Program-made: the position numbers and the translations under genes
Assembly (NCBI RefSeq): GCF_036417845.1
Contig: NC_089981.1
Span: 25,502,001-25,566,000, forward strand
DNA length: 64,000 bases
Direction of reading: 5' to 3'
From: Apteryx mantelli
Lineage: Eukaryota > Chordata > Aves > Apterygiformes > Apterygidae
In this document: one piece after another, positions 1 through 13,089 of the stretch
Position numbering within the stretch: the first letter of the stretch is position 1
Layout of the letters: each line of letters starts with the position of its first letter
The notes under the pieces: model-generated
Told to the model about the DNA's origin: nothing
The model's database searches: none
Seen by the model: the letters and a program-made list of their open reading frames with translations, nothing else

Positions 1-205
1 TTAGTTTGCTGAAGCTATCTGAAACCAAAATACAAACACACTATAAAACAGATGTTCTTCATTTCATATTCTTGACCCATGCTTATTAAAGCATTTACAG
101 GGGGTCTGATCTGCAGCCTATTCATGTTAATGAAAGTCTGTGTGCTCACTTCTATGGGCTTCAGATCAAGCCCAGGGAAATTAATTACAGAAATGATTTA
201 TGGGG

Positions 206-353
206 GAAAAAAGAAAAGAAAAGAAAAGAAAAGAAAAGAAAAGAGAAGAAAAAAGAAGAAAAAAGAAAAGAAAAGAAAAGAAAAGAAAAGAAAAGAAAAG
301 AAAAGAAAAGAAAAGAAAGAAAAGAAGAGAAGAAAAGAGAAGAAAAGAAAAGA
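206..353. repeat. (AAAAG)n pentanucleotide microsatellite
   Basis: About 148 bp of almost pure AAAAG/GAAAA units with a few AAAGAAG and AGAAG interruptions. The strand is entirely purine on +, so it has triplex-forming potential. All four open frames that cross it (Lys/Glu/Arg-rich on +, Phe/Ser/Leu-rich on -) are artefacts of the repeat. Confidence 0.95.
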
Positions 354-501
354 ATGGTACCAGAGGATGCAAAAAAGAATAGAGGTAACAATGTCTAATC
401 ACTCAGAACTGCTCAAAGGCTTTGTTAGTTAAATGATCAAAAGTGTTGATATAATTAAGTATGAATATGATGAAAGAAAAATGTGACTTCACCTAAAAAG
501 T

Positions 502-523
502 GATTAGATTAGATTAGATTAGA
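502..523. repeat. (GATTA)4 short tandem repeat
   Basis: Four consecutive GATTA units plus a partial one. A short simple repeat with no other context. Confidence 0.85.
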
Positions 524-1706
524 CCACTCTACACTGACTTTTGAATAACTGCATATAATTGAGTTTACAGCAATAAACTGACCAAGCAAATGTTCCAACC
601 TGTTGCTGAGAATATGGCTGTAAGCTAAAAAGATCTAAATAGTAGGAACAACCTTGTTAAAGTACAAGCTACAGGCACTAATTTAATTGCTCTGGTCTAA
701 GGCTGTGGCTTCACAAGACGACATATTTGGCAGCAATATCAGTTAATGATATTCCTCCTCCCCGTCCCTGGGGGATGCCGCATGTTGCCCCTCGCTCCTG
801 CCTGCCCTCATCCCAGCACCGTCCTTGGTGCCGCCCTTCTGCGAGTCCGACAGGGAAACCCAGCCTGCTTTAAAACCACGCACATGCAGAGACAAGCACA
901 CTTATTCTGCTAGGTTATTTTTTAACCTCAGTCTACCCTGCTTTGGTTCAGTGCTTGGCCTCTCGAGCTGTGGCAGTGACACAAGGGCCAGGATAGCCCA
1001 AGGTGAGAGGAAAGGGGACAGGACAGGGTGGGACGGGGACAGGGACGGGGATGGTCGGGCAGCCCTTGCGCGCCAGCCAGCCGGCAGCATCGGCTTCTCC
1101 TTTGCCAAGGACCCCACAAGACTTCACGTGATCTAAAAACCACCAGAAATACCCATGGCTTGGGGTTGTTTGTTTTTTTTTAATGTAGTCAAATGCTGTT
1201 TTTACAGTAACTATATTTGCTTAAAAATTTGTTTAACCTTGCAGGAAGTGATGGAGTGTTGATTAGCCATTCACCAAAATGCAGGAGTCTGCATAGAAAT
1301 TCTCCTCGCACTGCCATTCTTAGCCTGTCGTTATTCCAATTAGGAGCATGTTTAAGATATTTAAATAATCTCCCATTCAGCTACATGTATGAGAAAATGC
1401 ATTCACTCAGTACAATAATGCAATTGTCCCTTTCCTGTGAGATGGCAAAAGAGGGGTTTTGGAGCCATTTTGAGAAACAGTTACTGAAAAGTAAAGGCAG
1501 TGAGACAGATCGGGCAGGGAAAACAAAAAATGGAATAGCAAACACGCATGAAAGAGCCCCTCTGCGTTCAGAGACCTCCGGGAACAAAGCTAACAAAGCA
1601 GGCTGTGTGAGGCGAGAAACCACATCCCTTCACCAGCAAGAGAAATATGTAGATTTGGGTTAACTCTTTTTCAAATTGGCAAAGAAAACAGAGCGTTGAG
1701 TGGACT

Positions 1707-1746
1707 GATTTGCTTCTGACTTTCACTAGCGTAAATCAGAAGCAAC
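1707..1746. repeat. short imperfect palindrome, possible ancient amniote repeat
   Basis: TTGCTTCTGACTTTC on the left and GTAAATCAGAAGCAA on the right are imperfect reverse complements around a short centre. The right half resembles the TGTAAATCAGGAGTAAC motif seen in old palindromic repeats of sauropsid genomes (from memory, so the family assignment is tentative). Confidence 0.35.
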
Positions 1747-4700
1747 CATGCTCAGACAACTCATTTCAGTACAGGTCTGTTAAGGTAAAAATGATTTAAG
1801 TGGAAAAAGGGTCAGGCCCGAAAGAATAGGCGCAAACCCGGGCAGTCAGTCTATGTACTTAGTAATAGTCCTAACGTTTTTGTGGCACTGACCTAAAAAA
1901 ACACTAAGTCCTAGTGACAATTATTCACAGCACGGATGCTGTGACATTTACTACAGACCCAAAGAGCAGCAGCAGAGGAGGTCTATGTTTAGCCAGAGAG
2001 AACAAAAAGACATTTTTACAGTTGTTTATGTTTATTTGTTCTATAAATACTGAGACATGATTCCTTTTGGCTAGTCCACGGATCTGATATTAATTTGTTT
2101 TTCAGTTTCATTTTTGTGACTATAAATTCAGAGGTGACTGAGGGTTGCAACACACAGCAACCACAGCTGCTAAAAATAGACCACAATGACATAATATATA
2201 CAGCAGTGTTTAACCACAGCATTCCCCTGTACCTCAGCTCTTTGAAGTACCTATACGTAGGCAGACTCATGTGTTTGGAGGTATAGAAACCTGCTGCAGT
2301 CGTGAATTATTGTGTCCAGAGCAACAGGGTGAGGGGGACAAGAAGAAAAGAATATATCTAAGAGGAATCCTGAGCTGCTGAGCGGACACGTGGCCAAATG
2401 CTGCCCCGTCCCATAGGGATGGGAGGGGAAGCAATTTCCCTCGGGAAAGTTAGGATTCCAGCCTTTTCAGTGTTGCACAGCATTCATTTCAGCTCCAAAC
2501 AGTTATTAAAATAGCAACCTCTAAAATCAAGACAGCAAAGAAAGAAAAGGGTGTGATGGGAATCAGAATGATGCGATTTTGAGGTATTATTTCTTGCAAA
2601 GTCGCAAGCCCAGAAATAAATTTTACCAAACAAAGTAAAAATTTCCTCCTTTCCAATAGTGGGCTGCAACCTTTTTTTTTTTTTTCCTTAAAGTTCCTTA
2701 AACTCCCTTAAAGTTTTCAGGCCATCAGGTATTAAACAGTTCAGAGTAAGAGCTATTAATTCCCTGATGCAAGATCTGCAATGGGTGGCCCAAGCAAGGT
2801 CTGCAGTGGGTGCCCCGAGCCCAGGGCAGGGCATTGCTGCCCTGGGAGCAGCTCAGCGAGCTCACTGGGACCTTTGCAGCAGGGCTGGCAGAGGCAGAGC
2901 CAACGCTTTGCTCACTCCCAGCTGATCTCCTCCAGGTCACTGAGCTAAAACTGAGCTAAAGAGGAGTCAGGGAAGAGCTAGAAAGTGGGAGAGGAGTTGT
3001 CTCTTTTTATACATGTGTCAAAGTAGAAACAGAGGAGGTCAGAGCAGGGATTATGACTTTTTTCTACCTTTGCATTAAAATACTTAAGTCTAATCCTTGC
3101 CTTAAAAGTCTGTGGTTTCAGCCCCTCTAAAATATACTGGCCTGGCCCAGTTAACAGGACCCACTGCCTCATAAGTTACTTTTTGGCATTGCAACATGGA
3201 GCAGTTTTGTGACTTTGAAGGTCTGGGGGTCATTTTCTCACATAACAATGCAGTTTATACCATTCTGCTTGGCATGTTTGGTTTCTCGGGCCAGGAAATG
3301 AAGAGGATTGCAAAGAAAAAGCATAAAGGGTCTGGGTTTGTGCAAGGAAAGTCAACATTTATAAGCGGCAAGAATGGCAGTCACCAGTGGGGGCATTTGG
3401 CAGAGATCTTACTTGTCAATGGTCTTCCCCCTTTTTGTTCAAGTGGCTGCTACTTGAAGTGACTTGTCCAAGTAATGCCATCAGTAAAAGCAATAGCAGT
3501 GGTAACCAGTGCTTCCTTCCACTTTGACAGTCCCCATCCTCCTCGTCACTGGGGAAGAGGCAGAAACTTCCTGGCTGATGCCGCGGAAGCCAACAGGGTG
3601 ATGTCGGCTGGCAGCCCAGCAGCGTGGCACGACAAGTATCATGAGCAGAAGCCGGCTCTGCAACTCAAAGGTGAACAACGCAGCATCTGGTCTTAGCCAC
3701 TACAGCACGAGTTTAGTTTTTTAGTTGCCTGTAATTAGGGTCTTAGGGTTCCCTCTACATCCTCCTATATATTTGCTTATGGCAGAAATTCAGCTATCAT
3801 GCAATGCTCTAGGTGACCAACTGAAGTCCTCTCCTCGCCCTCTCTTTCCCAGTACTTTTCTCATTTATCTCTTCATCCAGTCTCTGGCCTGGGTGCTGAT
3901 AGCGTTCTGGTGATCCTGAAGGATCTCAGGGCAGCTGCTGGCAGGTGGATGGAGATTGCCCACATACGGGGAAAATGTAGCCTAACCTCAACATGATGTA
4001 ACTGATGGTATCCCGTTCCTCCTCAACAACCTTTTGTCCTGCTGCGTCTCCAGCTAGTGTTGCCTAAGCCATTCCTACCGTATCACTTCCTGCATGCGGG
4101 GGGATATTTGTATGAGGAGTGTTTACAAGGCCACCATCGTGTGATGTGGTCGTGCTCTGGATTAGTTTAATGGGACTGCAATATAACCTGCGGGACAGCT
4201 TCCCAGCTGGTAAATCATATTTAAACAGAGGAAAACAAATACACTTTCTTATCGCGCCACTCCTTTTACATCTGGTTGCTTAGCATTGTTCCTATCTCAT
4301 GTCCACTTTGCAGTGCTTCAGCAAAATTGCCAAACAAACTGGCCAAAAATCAATTTAATAGAGATTTAAAAAAAAACACAGATGAGATATAACAATCATT
4401 AATGGGATACACAGACATATCAATTTGGCAGCTAGTCAAACTCCTCAGAGCAATCAGCTGTACTCATTAAAGGTCAGAGTTGTGAATTCGCCCCTGGCAT
4501 TATCAGCAAAGACTTGAATGTGGCCCAGACTGCTCAAAAGAGATTTTCCTCACAAAATTTCAGGTAAATAAACGAGTAAGAAGAGATGTCAAGAGCAATT
4601 CCATACCATAGTTTTCGCTCCAGAACTCGATTTCTGTGTCACAAACCCAGGTGGTAAACTTTTATTCCAAAAAAGGTGAATCTTTGCCCTAACTTTAAAC

Positions 4701-7700
4701 ATATTTAAAGGTAGTTTTCAAGAGGAGGCCCCCAAATCATACAGATGTAGAGTTAAATGCCAGTAAAACTGACACTATGTTTTGATTTGATAGCATTCAG
4801 TTTTACAGGAATGTAAACATTTATGTAAACATTTTGTTCGCCGCAAACCATTTTTCCTCTACACCAGAAAAGTGATGGGCCTTCTAGGTAATTCAAGAAG
4901 CAGCAAACTTTCTGTGAACACCTAAACTTTGAAAGGAAGATGCTACCACCATTACTGGGGTTTGTTTTGTTCAAAATCACAGAAGCTGATGTATTATATG
5001 ACAACTGCCAGGAGGTGACATAAAACTGAAGACAACTAGGGTGAGGTAGAGAAAACCTAGTTCTTCTGTGGAGGTCAGCAACTTTGCAGGAAAGAAAGAG
5101 AAATAGCAGTGCTGCCTGCTAGCGCTCCTGAGCAGTGCCCGCGAGGGGCAGTGCCGGCGCTGGCCGCTGGCACGGGAAGAGCCCCCGGCACTGCAGAGTT
5201 TCTCTCCTCTGCACTTCCAGAGGTTCCCTCTGCTCTAGGCCCAAAAAGCATAATGCAGAAGACCCTACGGCTTGCTCATGCGTGGGCTTTGGGAAACTTA
5301 TGGGAAGGGAGTTTGTGCTGTGTAGACATCAGGGAGTTCCTCTCTTGTGCATCTGACAGAGGCCCCAGCAATGACAGGATTTAAGCCAGGTTTTATTCAG
5401 GTATCTCCATGGCAATCAGTGAGGTCCTCCACCAACAAACCGGTTACCCAGTATGGCCAAGGTTGTGAAACAGAGACTTGGCTGAGCTGTGCGTCAATAA
5501 GGACCTTGGGATTTGACCTTTAATTTTGAATGTGTGACTATATCAACAAGCCATCACATTTTGTCTGCAGCGTGCTTGTCACAAAAATCACTCACACGAA
5601 AAGGACCTGGAGGTATGTAGCAGGCAGAGGCCATTCTCGTAACACCGCCGCTTGGCAATTGCTCTGAGGACACGGGACATCCTGACCCTGCCACAACGGT
5701 GGAGAAGTGGGAGCCTTTCTCAGGAGGAAAGGAGGGTTGAAAAGATATCTCTGGGAGCTGGGGAGCTGGGGCTGCCCACCATCACTCCACTGGAAGGTCT
5801 TTGCCTGGGATCTCCACAGGTTGGGGCACTTGGAAAAATGTTCAAGAGACAGGTGTTGCTGCTGTTTAAGAAAGGGATATTGCTTCCGGAGTGCAGTGCT
5901 AGTGCTGCATTAGGTAAGAGTAGCTATTGGTGTTCCGACTAATGCAAACAGATCTATGGAGGTTTCTTTAGAGAGAAAAGGCTGTTAGGATTAGACACTG
6001 CATTGCTCTAGCCCTGGATCCAAAGGGGGACGGTATTCTTCGTTCCACCACTCAAATACAGCAGCACCTTCAGGAGGAGGCGGCAATTACTAAATGAATG
6101 CAGAGTAACGTTTACAATATATGCAAGACTGTTACCGCAGATATTATTTACTGGAGGGTATTGACTTCCCCATCTCTAGCATGCTAGTTCCCAGGAAAGA
6201 AAGAGTTAAAATCATAATTGCAGCTGTTTGCACCTTGTTGTTGGGTCAGCAGTTTGTCTGATAAAGGAGCCCTGACCTCCTCACCTGTAGAGGAAAGTCC
6301 AAAGATATCTTCAGAAATTATTGGGAGTGTCTGCCAGAAAGCAGAAGTGCAGGAATCCACACAAGGAGGCAGCCTGGGACATACAGGGCCAAAAAGACAT
6401 TGTAACGTGGCGGAGGCCTCCGACTATGAAAAAGAGAGCGTAGATCTTGACTCATAACTTTGCAATAGCCTCAACCATGAGGTTGAGTGGAAAGCCTCAA
6501 TACATATAGCAAAGGCAGAGGAGAACATGGATTTGAAACCCCAACCGCAAGACGCCGCCTTTGAGTGCCATGAACTGAATCTTGCTGAATCTAAGATTTA
6601 GGGCCATAGCTGCAATGCTTCCTGCAATCCCCCTGATGCCAGAGAAAATGACTTGTCTATTATCTTTACTGTTAAAGCCTGGATTTCCTGTACAGGGTAA
6701 GTCCTCATGCAAAAGCACAGAAAATGTTTTAAAGAGGGAGGAGAATGTGCTCAGATTGCGAAGCAGCTGATCTAAAGGCAGCGAGACCCTTAGGGAACCC
6801 TGGTCCACAATAGTTGACATCTGAGACAGGAAATGATGGTTTATTTAACTAACTGAACTGAAAACTGCCAGGGAATTTAAACAAGGGAAATGGAATTACT
6901 AAGGGCAGCATTTAGCTAAGTAAGACATGAAGGCTAAACCTCCTATGATCGTGGGAAATAGTATGAGATATTTAACATCTGTAAGTGGTGGTGGCCTCTG
7001 CTTTGTGGTTCAGCTAAAAGACAGATCAGGTGGGCAGGAGACCACCAGGGGAGGGTTCCTGCTTCTCATCAGCATGGCTTCTTGCAGTGTCTAGCACTTC
7101 TCCATAGCTTCCCTTCCAACTCCACAGGCCTGCCTTGAAGTAGCTTGGTTTCTGAGATTCAATGCCACAATTCAAGCTTTTATGACATTGGGCTATTCCG
7201 CTCCTAAATACACATTTTTTTTCAAATGCTTCAGTAAAAATACTTTTGAACACATTTGCTAGTTACAAAAGACATTTCTATTCAGAAGATGGCTCTTCTT
7301 TCGGTGCTTTTCTTCACTCTTCTTAGCCACACACAGTAAACTCTGGGATCTGTCACTGGCTGTGGCAGGGAAAAACACCTGGGAGTTTGACTTTGCTAGA
7401 GGATCTGGCTGCAGAAATCAAGCTGAGAGGAGAAAGCCTCTGTAAGTCAGACAACATCTGTAACAGCCAAGGGAGCAGAGAGAATGACACAGCATAAAAA
7501 CATTCATTATTTGTCAGTTGATACCCAGGGAAAAAAATTCTGTGGTGCCACTGTGTGAGATCCTGTTCTTAGAAGTTAGGCACTGAAATGGAGACATGTA
7601 TGGCTTGATGTCCCCAGCCTGCCCTGCACGCTGTTGTAATTGTAACCATCGCAGCTCAGGCTTCGATACGGGTTGCAAAACCTATGCAGGGACGCGGGAT

Positions 7701-9000
7701 GGCTTGCCCATGCTGAGCAGGTACCTGTTGTGCTGCGGAGTAGCGACCTTAGCCTCCTTTTCCAGCCCACTGTGGGGACAAAGTTCGACGAGCACCCATC
7801 TGGCAGCACTGCTGAAAGCCGTGGCCATAGGGGAGCTAACGTGTTATCGCTGTTAGGTTTGCTTCCAGCTGAACAGTTCCTGGTCAGCCTCACTGTGCAA
7901 TTGTACAAATCCTTGTGCCAGCACAAACGTGGGGCCGTGAAAAGCCAGCACGCAAGCAGAGCAGAGGTTTCTTCTCTCGGCAGCTGCACTAACTCAGGCT
8001 GTCCTCAAATGCTGGTGGGACTCCTGCTCCATGTAAAACTTCATGCAACCACAGCAAGCATAAAACCCCGTGAGATAATTCTTCAGACTCTCCTGAAATT
8101 CTGCATGGATTCAGCCCACATTTTGAAAATCTGGATCAGCTATCCCTTGCTACTACAGTTTTTAAAGGAGTCAGTTTTTGTGTCTGAAGGGAGGCGCTAG
8201 GCCAAAAGACAAGGTCAGAGAGGCTGAGACACAGGGCTGGGGGTGGATGGGGTAGAGGAGGATGGATATGGAGTGAAGGTATACCTCTGACATTTTCTCA
8301 GTGGCAAGGCCAGTGTAAAGAGTTCCAGCTTCTGTCGCAATCACGGCCTCCCCATCATCCCTTCGGTCACTTTATCACCCCTGATTTGTGCCAGGAGGCC
8401 GTGCAAAAGGAACTGAAGCAAACAGTCTGTCGGCACAGGGGAAAGACTGTCCAGTGAAATGGTACAAGTGTGCTATCAGGGTCCATCAGTCCTGCGCAAG
8501 CTGTTCCTGTTGGCTTCCGGCAGTAGCGTGCTCCTCCTGGCACCCCACTTTGCTTAATTTCTGTGCACTGCATGCTTTCTAAATATTCACATGCCTCTCT
8601 CTGGAGGAGAGTGCTTCACAGGAGAATGAGCATATGACACCAAATCATCTCATGCTGAGCGCCACCAAGTCATCACAACCTTGGACAATCAATCAACTGA
8701 TTTTGTGTTATTTATGTTGCCCTAAAGGCTACATTTCAGGACTTGAAACGTATGGATTAGAAAGGCTGACAACAACTCATTCTGCTCAGGCTGTTTAATA
8801 ACGCTGCACAGGCCTTGTTTGAAAAGCTTACTTTCAAGGGAGGGAATATATCCAGCTTGCAGACCAGCTTCCTCCTCAATTACAGTCAACAAAAAGTCTT
8901 CAAAATATTTAGAATCTGATTTAAGCTAACAAAGTCAAGGAAATAGGAGTTAAAACTCAAACTCTTGCTTGACACTATTTGTAGTTCATCCAGTGGTAAT

Positions 9001-9087
9001 GAGCCAGATTCTTGCCTAGTATAAATGGGCATAAATCCACTAAAGCCATGCAAGAATGTTGATTTATACTTGCTATAAATCTGGCCT
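9001..9087. repeat. imperfect palindromic repeat element
   Basis: The left arm (9001-9027, GAGCCAGATTC to AGTATAAAT) and right arm (9061-9087, GATTTATACTT to AAATCTGGCC) are near-perfect reverse complements over about 25 bp, separated by about 34 bp. The form (AATCTGGCC ends, TAAAT core) is like palindromic ancient repeats scattered in bird and turtle genomes. I assign no family name. Confidence 0.55.
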
Positions 9088-10244
9088 TTACTGCAGTATT
9101 TCACTGTAAGCTCCAATCCTCTTTGCACTGCTCATTTATTGGAATGGAATTAGATTTACCAAGGTATGCTCAGACAAAATGGATTGCTTTTCCCTTAAAT
9201 ATTTTGTGCCAGGACTAAAAGGTGGTCTATTTCAACATAAAACTGTTAATAAGATATTTTTGCTGAAGGAAATTCCGAAACAATAATATCATTTGTTACA
9301 ATGCCACGAGTTATTTATTTCTCAAGGGTACACCAAATGAGTATGAGATGCTCTACAAATTACAAGCTCCTTCTAGGAAATCTGACGTAAATCTTAAGAA
9401 TGGAGGCTGAAACAAGTTCAACTTAAATGCAATTGCATGAAAGCTTAAATATAAGCAGTTTTATTTGATGAAAGTCTATTGGAATGAACACGCCCTCATG
9501 TTTGCTTGACTGAAACTACATTCCTCCAAATGACCTCACTTTATTGCTAAGTCCCTTCAATGGGGCTCCACTCCTTCACTGAGGCTGAACATCATGCAAG
9601 ATGCTGGACTTTCCAGAAGATAATCAAGAATTTATTTTATTAGTTTTAAATATAACACTCTGTTTTAAACTATATTAACTACATGATAAATATAGCTTAT
9701 CACTGTAAAGAGCCATGCTGAGAAAATTGCATGTGCGATTACTCTACTGTAAAGTGCTCAAATATGGGAGCTACACTCAAAGACTGAGCTCACGTAGGAG
9801 GTAGCAGCCTGTTTGCTAAATTCTGTTTCACATAGGGAACATCTTATACTGGTGTTTTCAGTCTGCACTAGCTTTTGATTAGTTTCCTGATGATGTCTTA
9901 AGTGCTGAGTTTGCACTGAATTGTTTACAGCCTGGCCACCAGGCAAAGACTTCTCCTCTAACGTGAGAGAACAGCCATAGGGATTTGCCATCGAAACATT
10001 AAGGTTGGTATGAATCAGGTATGAATGGCAATGCATGAGTGTGAATTCATCAGGCAACAACAAGAAGGGATAAAGGAACGGCACGTGCAGGCACGCCGAG
10101 ATCAGAAGGTCATTGAGATCGCAGCACACTGTGCACAGCTCCTCAAGACACCCAGATCTGGAAAACCAAGAGCTGTCTAAGACAAAGCGTCAGGGCCCTG
10201 AGGGCACTAATAGGTCTTAATGGACCTGCCAAGCCTCATCTGGG

Positions 10245-10256
10245 ACCCCCCCCCCC
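10245..10256. repeat. poly-C run
   Basis: Twelve or so consecutive C residues immediately before a GC-rich stretch that leads into the degenerate minisatellite. Confidence 0.85.
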
Positions 10257-10336
10257 CATGCACCCGGCCCAGGGGCTCCATTTAAACTCAAATGTGGGCA
10301 CCTACTCCTGCTGTGAGCTGTGCTATAGGTATGGCT

Positions 10337-10560
10337 TTGTCTCCAGCCCTGTCTCCTGGATGGATGGACCTCAGACCTGTGCTGGAGGTAGCTTGTCTCC
10401 AGCCCTGTATCGTGGATGGGTGGACCTCAAACCTATGTTGCAGCCTTGTTTCAAGTCTCATCTCTGGTCCAGTTTCCTGCTGCTCCTGGATGGACCCTGG
10501 ACCTGATTCATTGCTTTGCCTTGTCTGGGACTGCTGACGGTCCCTGTTATCAGTACCCAG
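10337..10560. repeat. degenerate minisatellite, unit about 53-56 bp
   Basis: Copies begin at 10337, 10393 and 10446 with TTGTCTCCAGCCCTG or a decayed version, each followed by CTGGATGGATGGACCTC-like sequence. A fourth, poorer copy ends near 10510-10560. Frames on both strands stay open through it (Trp-Met-Asp-rich on +), which is a consequence of repetition. No protein family is recognised. Confidence 0.55.
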
Positions 10561-13089
10561 CACTGCCTGCTGTGCTCAGGGACTGCGCCCTGACAGTGAG
10601 GGCACTGTCTGTGCTGGGGTCACCCCTAGCCTGTGCCCTGTATGGAGCAGCCTGGCCAGACTACGCGGCCATACGCATCTCCAACCTTGTGCACATGGAA
10701 GACTGTCTACAAGAGAAAGCATGAGTGAAATTGGTTTAAAATAAAATCATCTTCCTCACCTGTGTGGCCTGGCATTGAACTTTGCCACATTAGTTGAACA
10801 TCAGCAAAGCAGAACCCCTGAGATAACACTCTGATCTGATAGAGAGCTGCAATTTCTTTTGTGCCCTTTATTCTGGAGTTTGTTCCCTGATAATATGCAA
10901 GAGATTGGGTTTGTTAATCTTGGAGGGTGGGAGGACCCAGTGCAGGGATTTGTTAACCCAGGGAGGTGTTTGCTCAAGGCTAGAAGAGACTGGGATGAAG
11001 AAGTGCAATAGGTGGAGGGGCAGAGTTTCAAGCAGCAGTTAACTTCAGGTTGCTTTCCTTTGGCAGCTTAGTATGTTTGTATTTTCATGTATAGTTTGGT
11101 AGAGATCTGTAAAAACAGCTGGGAGTTTAACTTTCAGAAATGCCAAGGCCCCACAAAATGAAGTAGATCTTCAAATCAGGCTCTCAGCATTGTTTGGGAA
11201 ATAAATCCAAATATTTCGATAAGTGTTTGAAAAGAAAATGCTTTGGCTCCAGAGCAATATGAGAAAATGTACAAACCATTTGATCTGCTTCAGATGCCGC
11301 AGCCATCTGCAACTGCATGTGGCAAACACACATTTCTCAGTCTTGCAGGCATTTATGATTACGAAGAGCTCTGCATACTTTCAGTAAAATAGATAAACCT
11401 TCAGTATGCTCTTTTTACTATTTGCTTTTTATCTCGGCAGCTCTCTGTGAAAAGAGCTGCTGCTCAAAGGCTCTGCGGGGTTTGAGCCTGGCAGTAAGGC
11501 AATGCCTTTCGGGGCAGGAGACACCGTGTACAAAAGTGCCTGACGCGCGGCCAAGGCGAACAACGGGTTGGCACCAAATAAGGGTCACAGATGCCTGTTC
11601 GAACATGCTATTGTGCAACATCTCCGCGTATTGTAGGCTCCAGCTGCTGCCATAATAAAGACACTAGCGCCATCTGCTTTCATCAGTGGCTCAACCCCAA
11701 TAAAACCAGACGGCGCTAATAAAAGTGAATTTTGTGAAAGGCCTCGTCTGCCTCCTGCACCCCGGCACGCCAGCGGGCTCCAGGCCTTAATTTCTCGCTC
11801 CCAGCTTTGTAACATCTATCGTTGCTCTCAGTTTGTGCATCTTACTTGTTCCTTTGCTCTCGGGTAGAGAGAGCGAACCCCCTGTGCCCGGTCACGCGAG
11901 GTGGCGTGCCCAGCGCAACGGCCGGCAGCGAGGCGGCACTGCGCCCCTCTGGGGACGGGGACGGGGACCTCCCGCGGGACGCGGGGGCAAAGAGGGGCCC
12001 TAACCTCAGAGAGACTGCAGGGCTGGCACCTATGCGTGCACCTTTTCTTCATTTGTTTATTTTTACTGCATTCTGTTTATCAACTTGGGAAAAGAGGCTA
12101 TTTTCATAAAACAATGGTTTTTTGCCTCTTGTTTTCCATGATTCTTATGAATATCTTGCTTGCTTAAATAGTTCTAACATAAAGCAATTTATCTTTTATC
12201 TAAAATAGCAGTCTGCTATCTATATATCCATATACCACATATTATAGTTTATTTATCCCTTTCCCATATACTTATTTTTGTGGATTTTTGACATGTTTAA
12301 GCAGCAGACAACTTTAAGCAACTTTCAAAGCAATTTACCTAACTAAACTACTGAATTGCTAAATTTAGGTTTCCTATTTCTGTCTTAATCTTAGTTCTTC
12401 TCTTGTTAAGAGAACAGTTTGCATATATGGTTATTCCACTAATTCATATTATTCAGTATCATAATCCTCACTTCTTCCTGGCAGACCCACTCTTTGTCCA
12501 TGTTTATATCATTAAAATGTTAATATTATTTTCATTAGTATTGTCCCGATTGGAGAGCTGGTCCACAGGACCCAGTTCTTCTTAAAATACAGCTCACCTT
12601 TGACTTTAGAGTACACTGACCGCTGCTCACAGTCACAGAACGCTACACTGCTGACTGCTTGGTGGGGCGCACATGTATTTGCTTGCACTTATCTCCGCAC
12701 TAGGAAGTCTCATAGTCTCTGTTTAAAGCATGAAACTGAAAATTGTCCTGAGAAATCCAAGACAGTTACTTGAAATCTCTTTCAAAGGCTGGTGACCTTT
12801 GTTTCTTGGACTCTTAAGTGTTTCTGTCCCCACTGCAAAGCAAAGTAGAAGTGATATTTTGTGATTGCTCTGAATTTGAAATAAGTGGATGTTAGATCAC
12901 TGACAATCTTAGAGCACCTACAGAGGAACCCACAGTCTCTAAATTTAGTTTGTCTAACCTGCATTCCTGCATCAGGAATCTGTACCTCTTCTGTGGTCTG
13001 TGCAGCCATGAGAAAATGAATCAAATTAAAAACCTCTCTCTCCATTTAAGCATTTAAGTACCCCCAAGATAGCTAAGAAATGAATATCA

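Larger units (their letters stand above)
1..13089. other. gene-free upstream flank of SPTY2D1
   Basis: I recognise no exon here on either strand. The open frames are short, mutually overlapping and match no family I know. In mammals the neighbour on this side of SPTY2D1 is TMEM86A, divergently transcribed; nothing resembling that multi-pass membrane protein is visible. Contents that can be supported are listed separately: an AAAAG tract, a GATTA tract, two palindromic elements, a degenerate minisatellite, G-rich runs near 1010 and 11945, and candidate CTCF-like motifs near 5138 and 11666. The rest is unremarkable AT-leaning sequence, possibly with conserved non-coding elements that cannot be judged from one species. 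Confidence 0.6.

Noticed and set aside
79-432. Lys/Glu-rich 117-residue frame and antisense Phe/Ser/Leu frames
   Set aside because: Produced by the AAAAG microsatellite; no independent coding signal.
7673-8200. 175-residue plus-strand frame
   Set aside because: Overlaps an equally long minus-strand frame, has no recognisable family and no compositional periodicity I can see; treated as chance.
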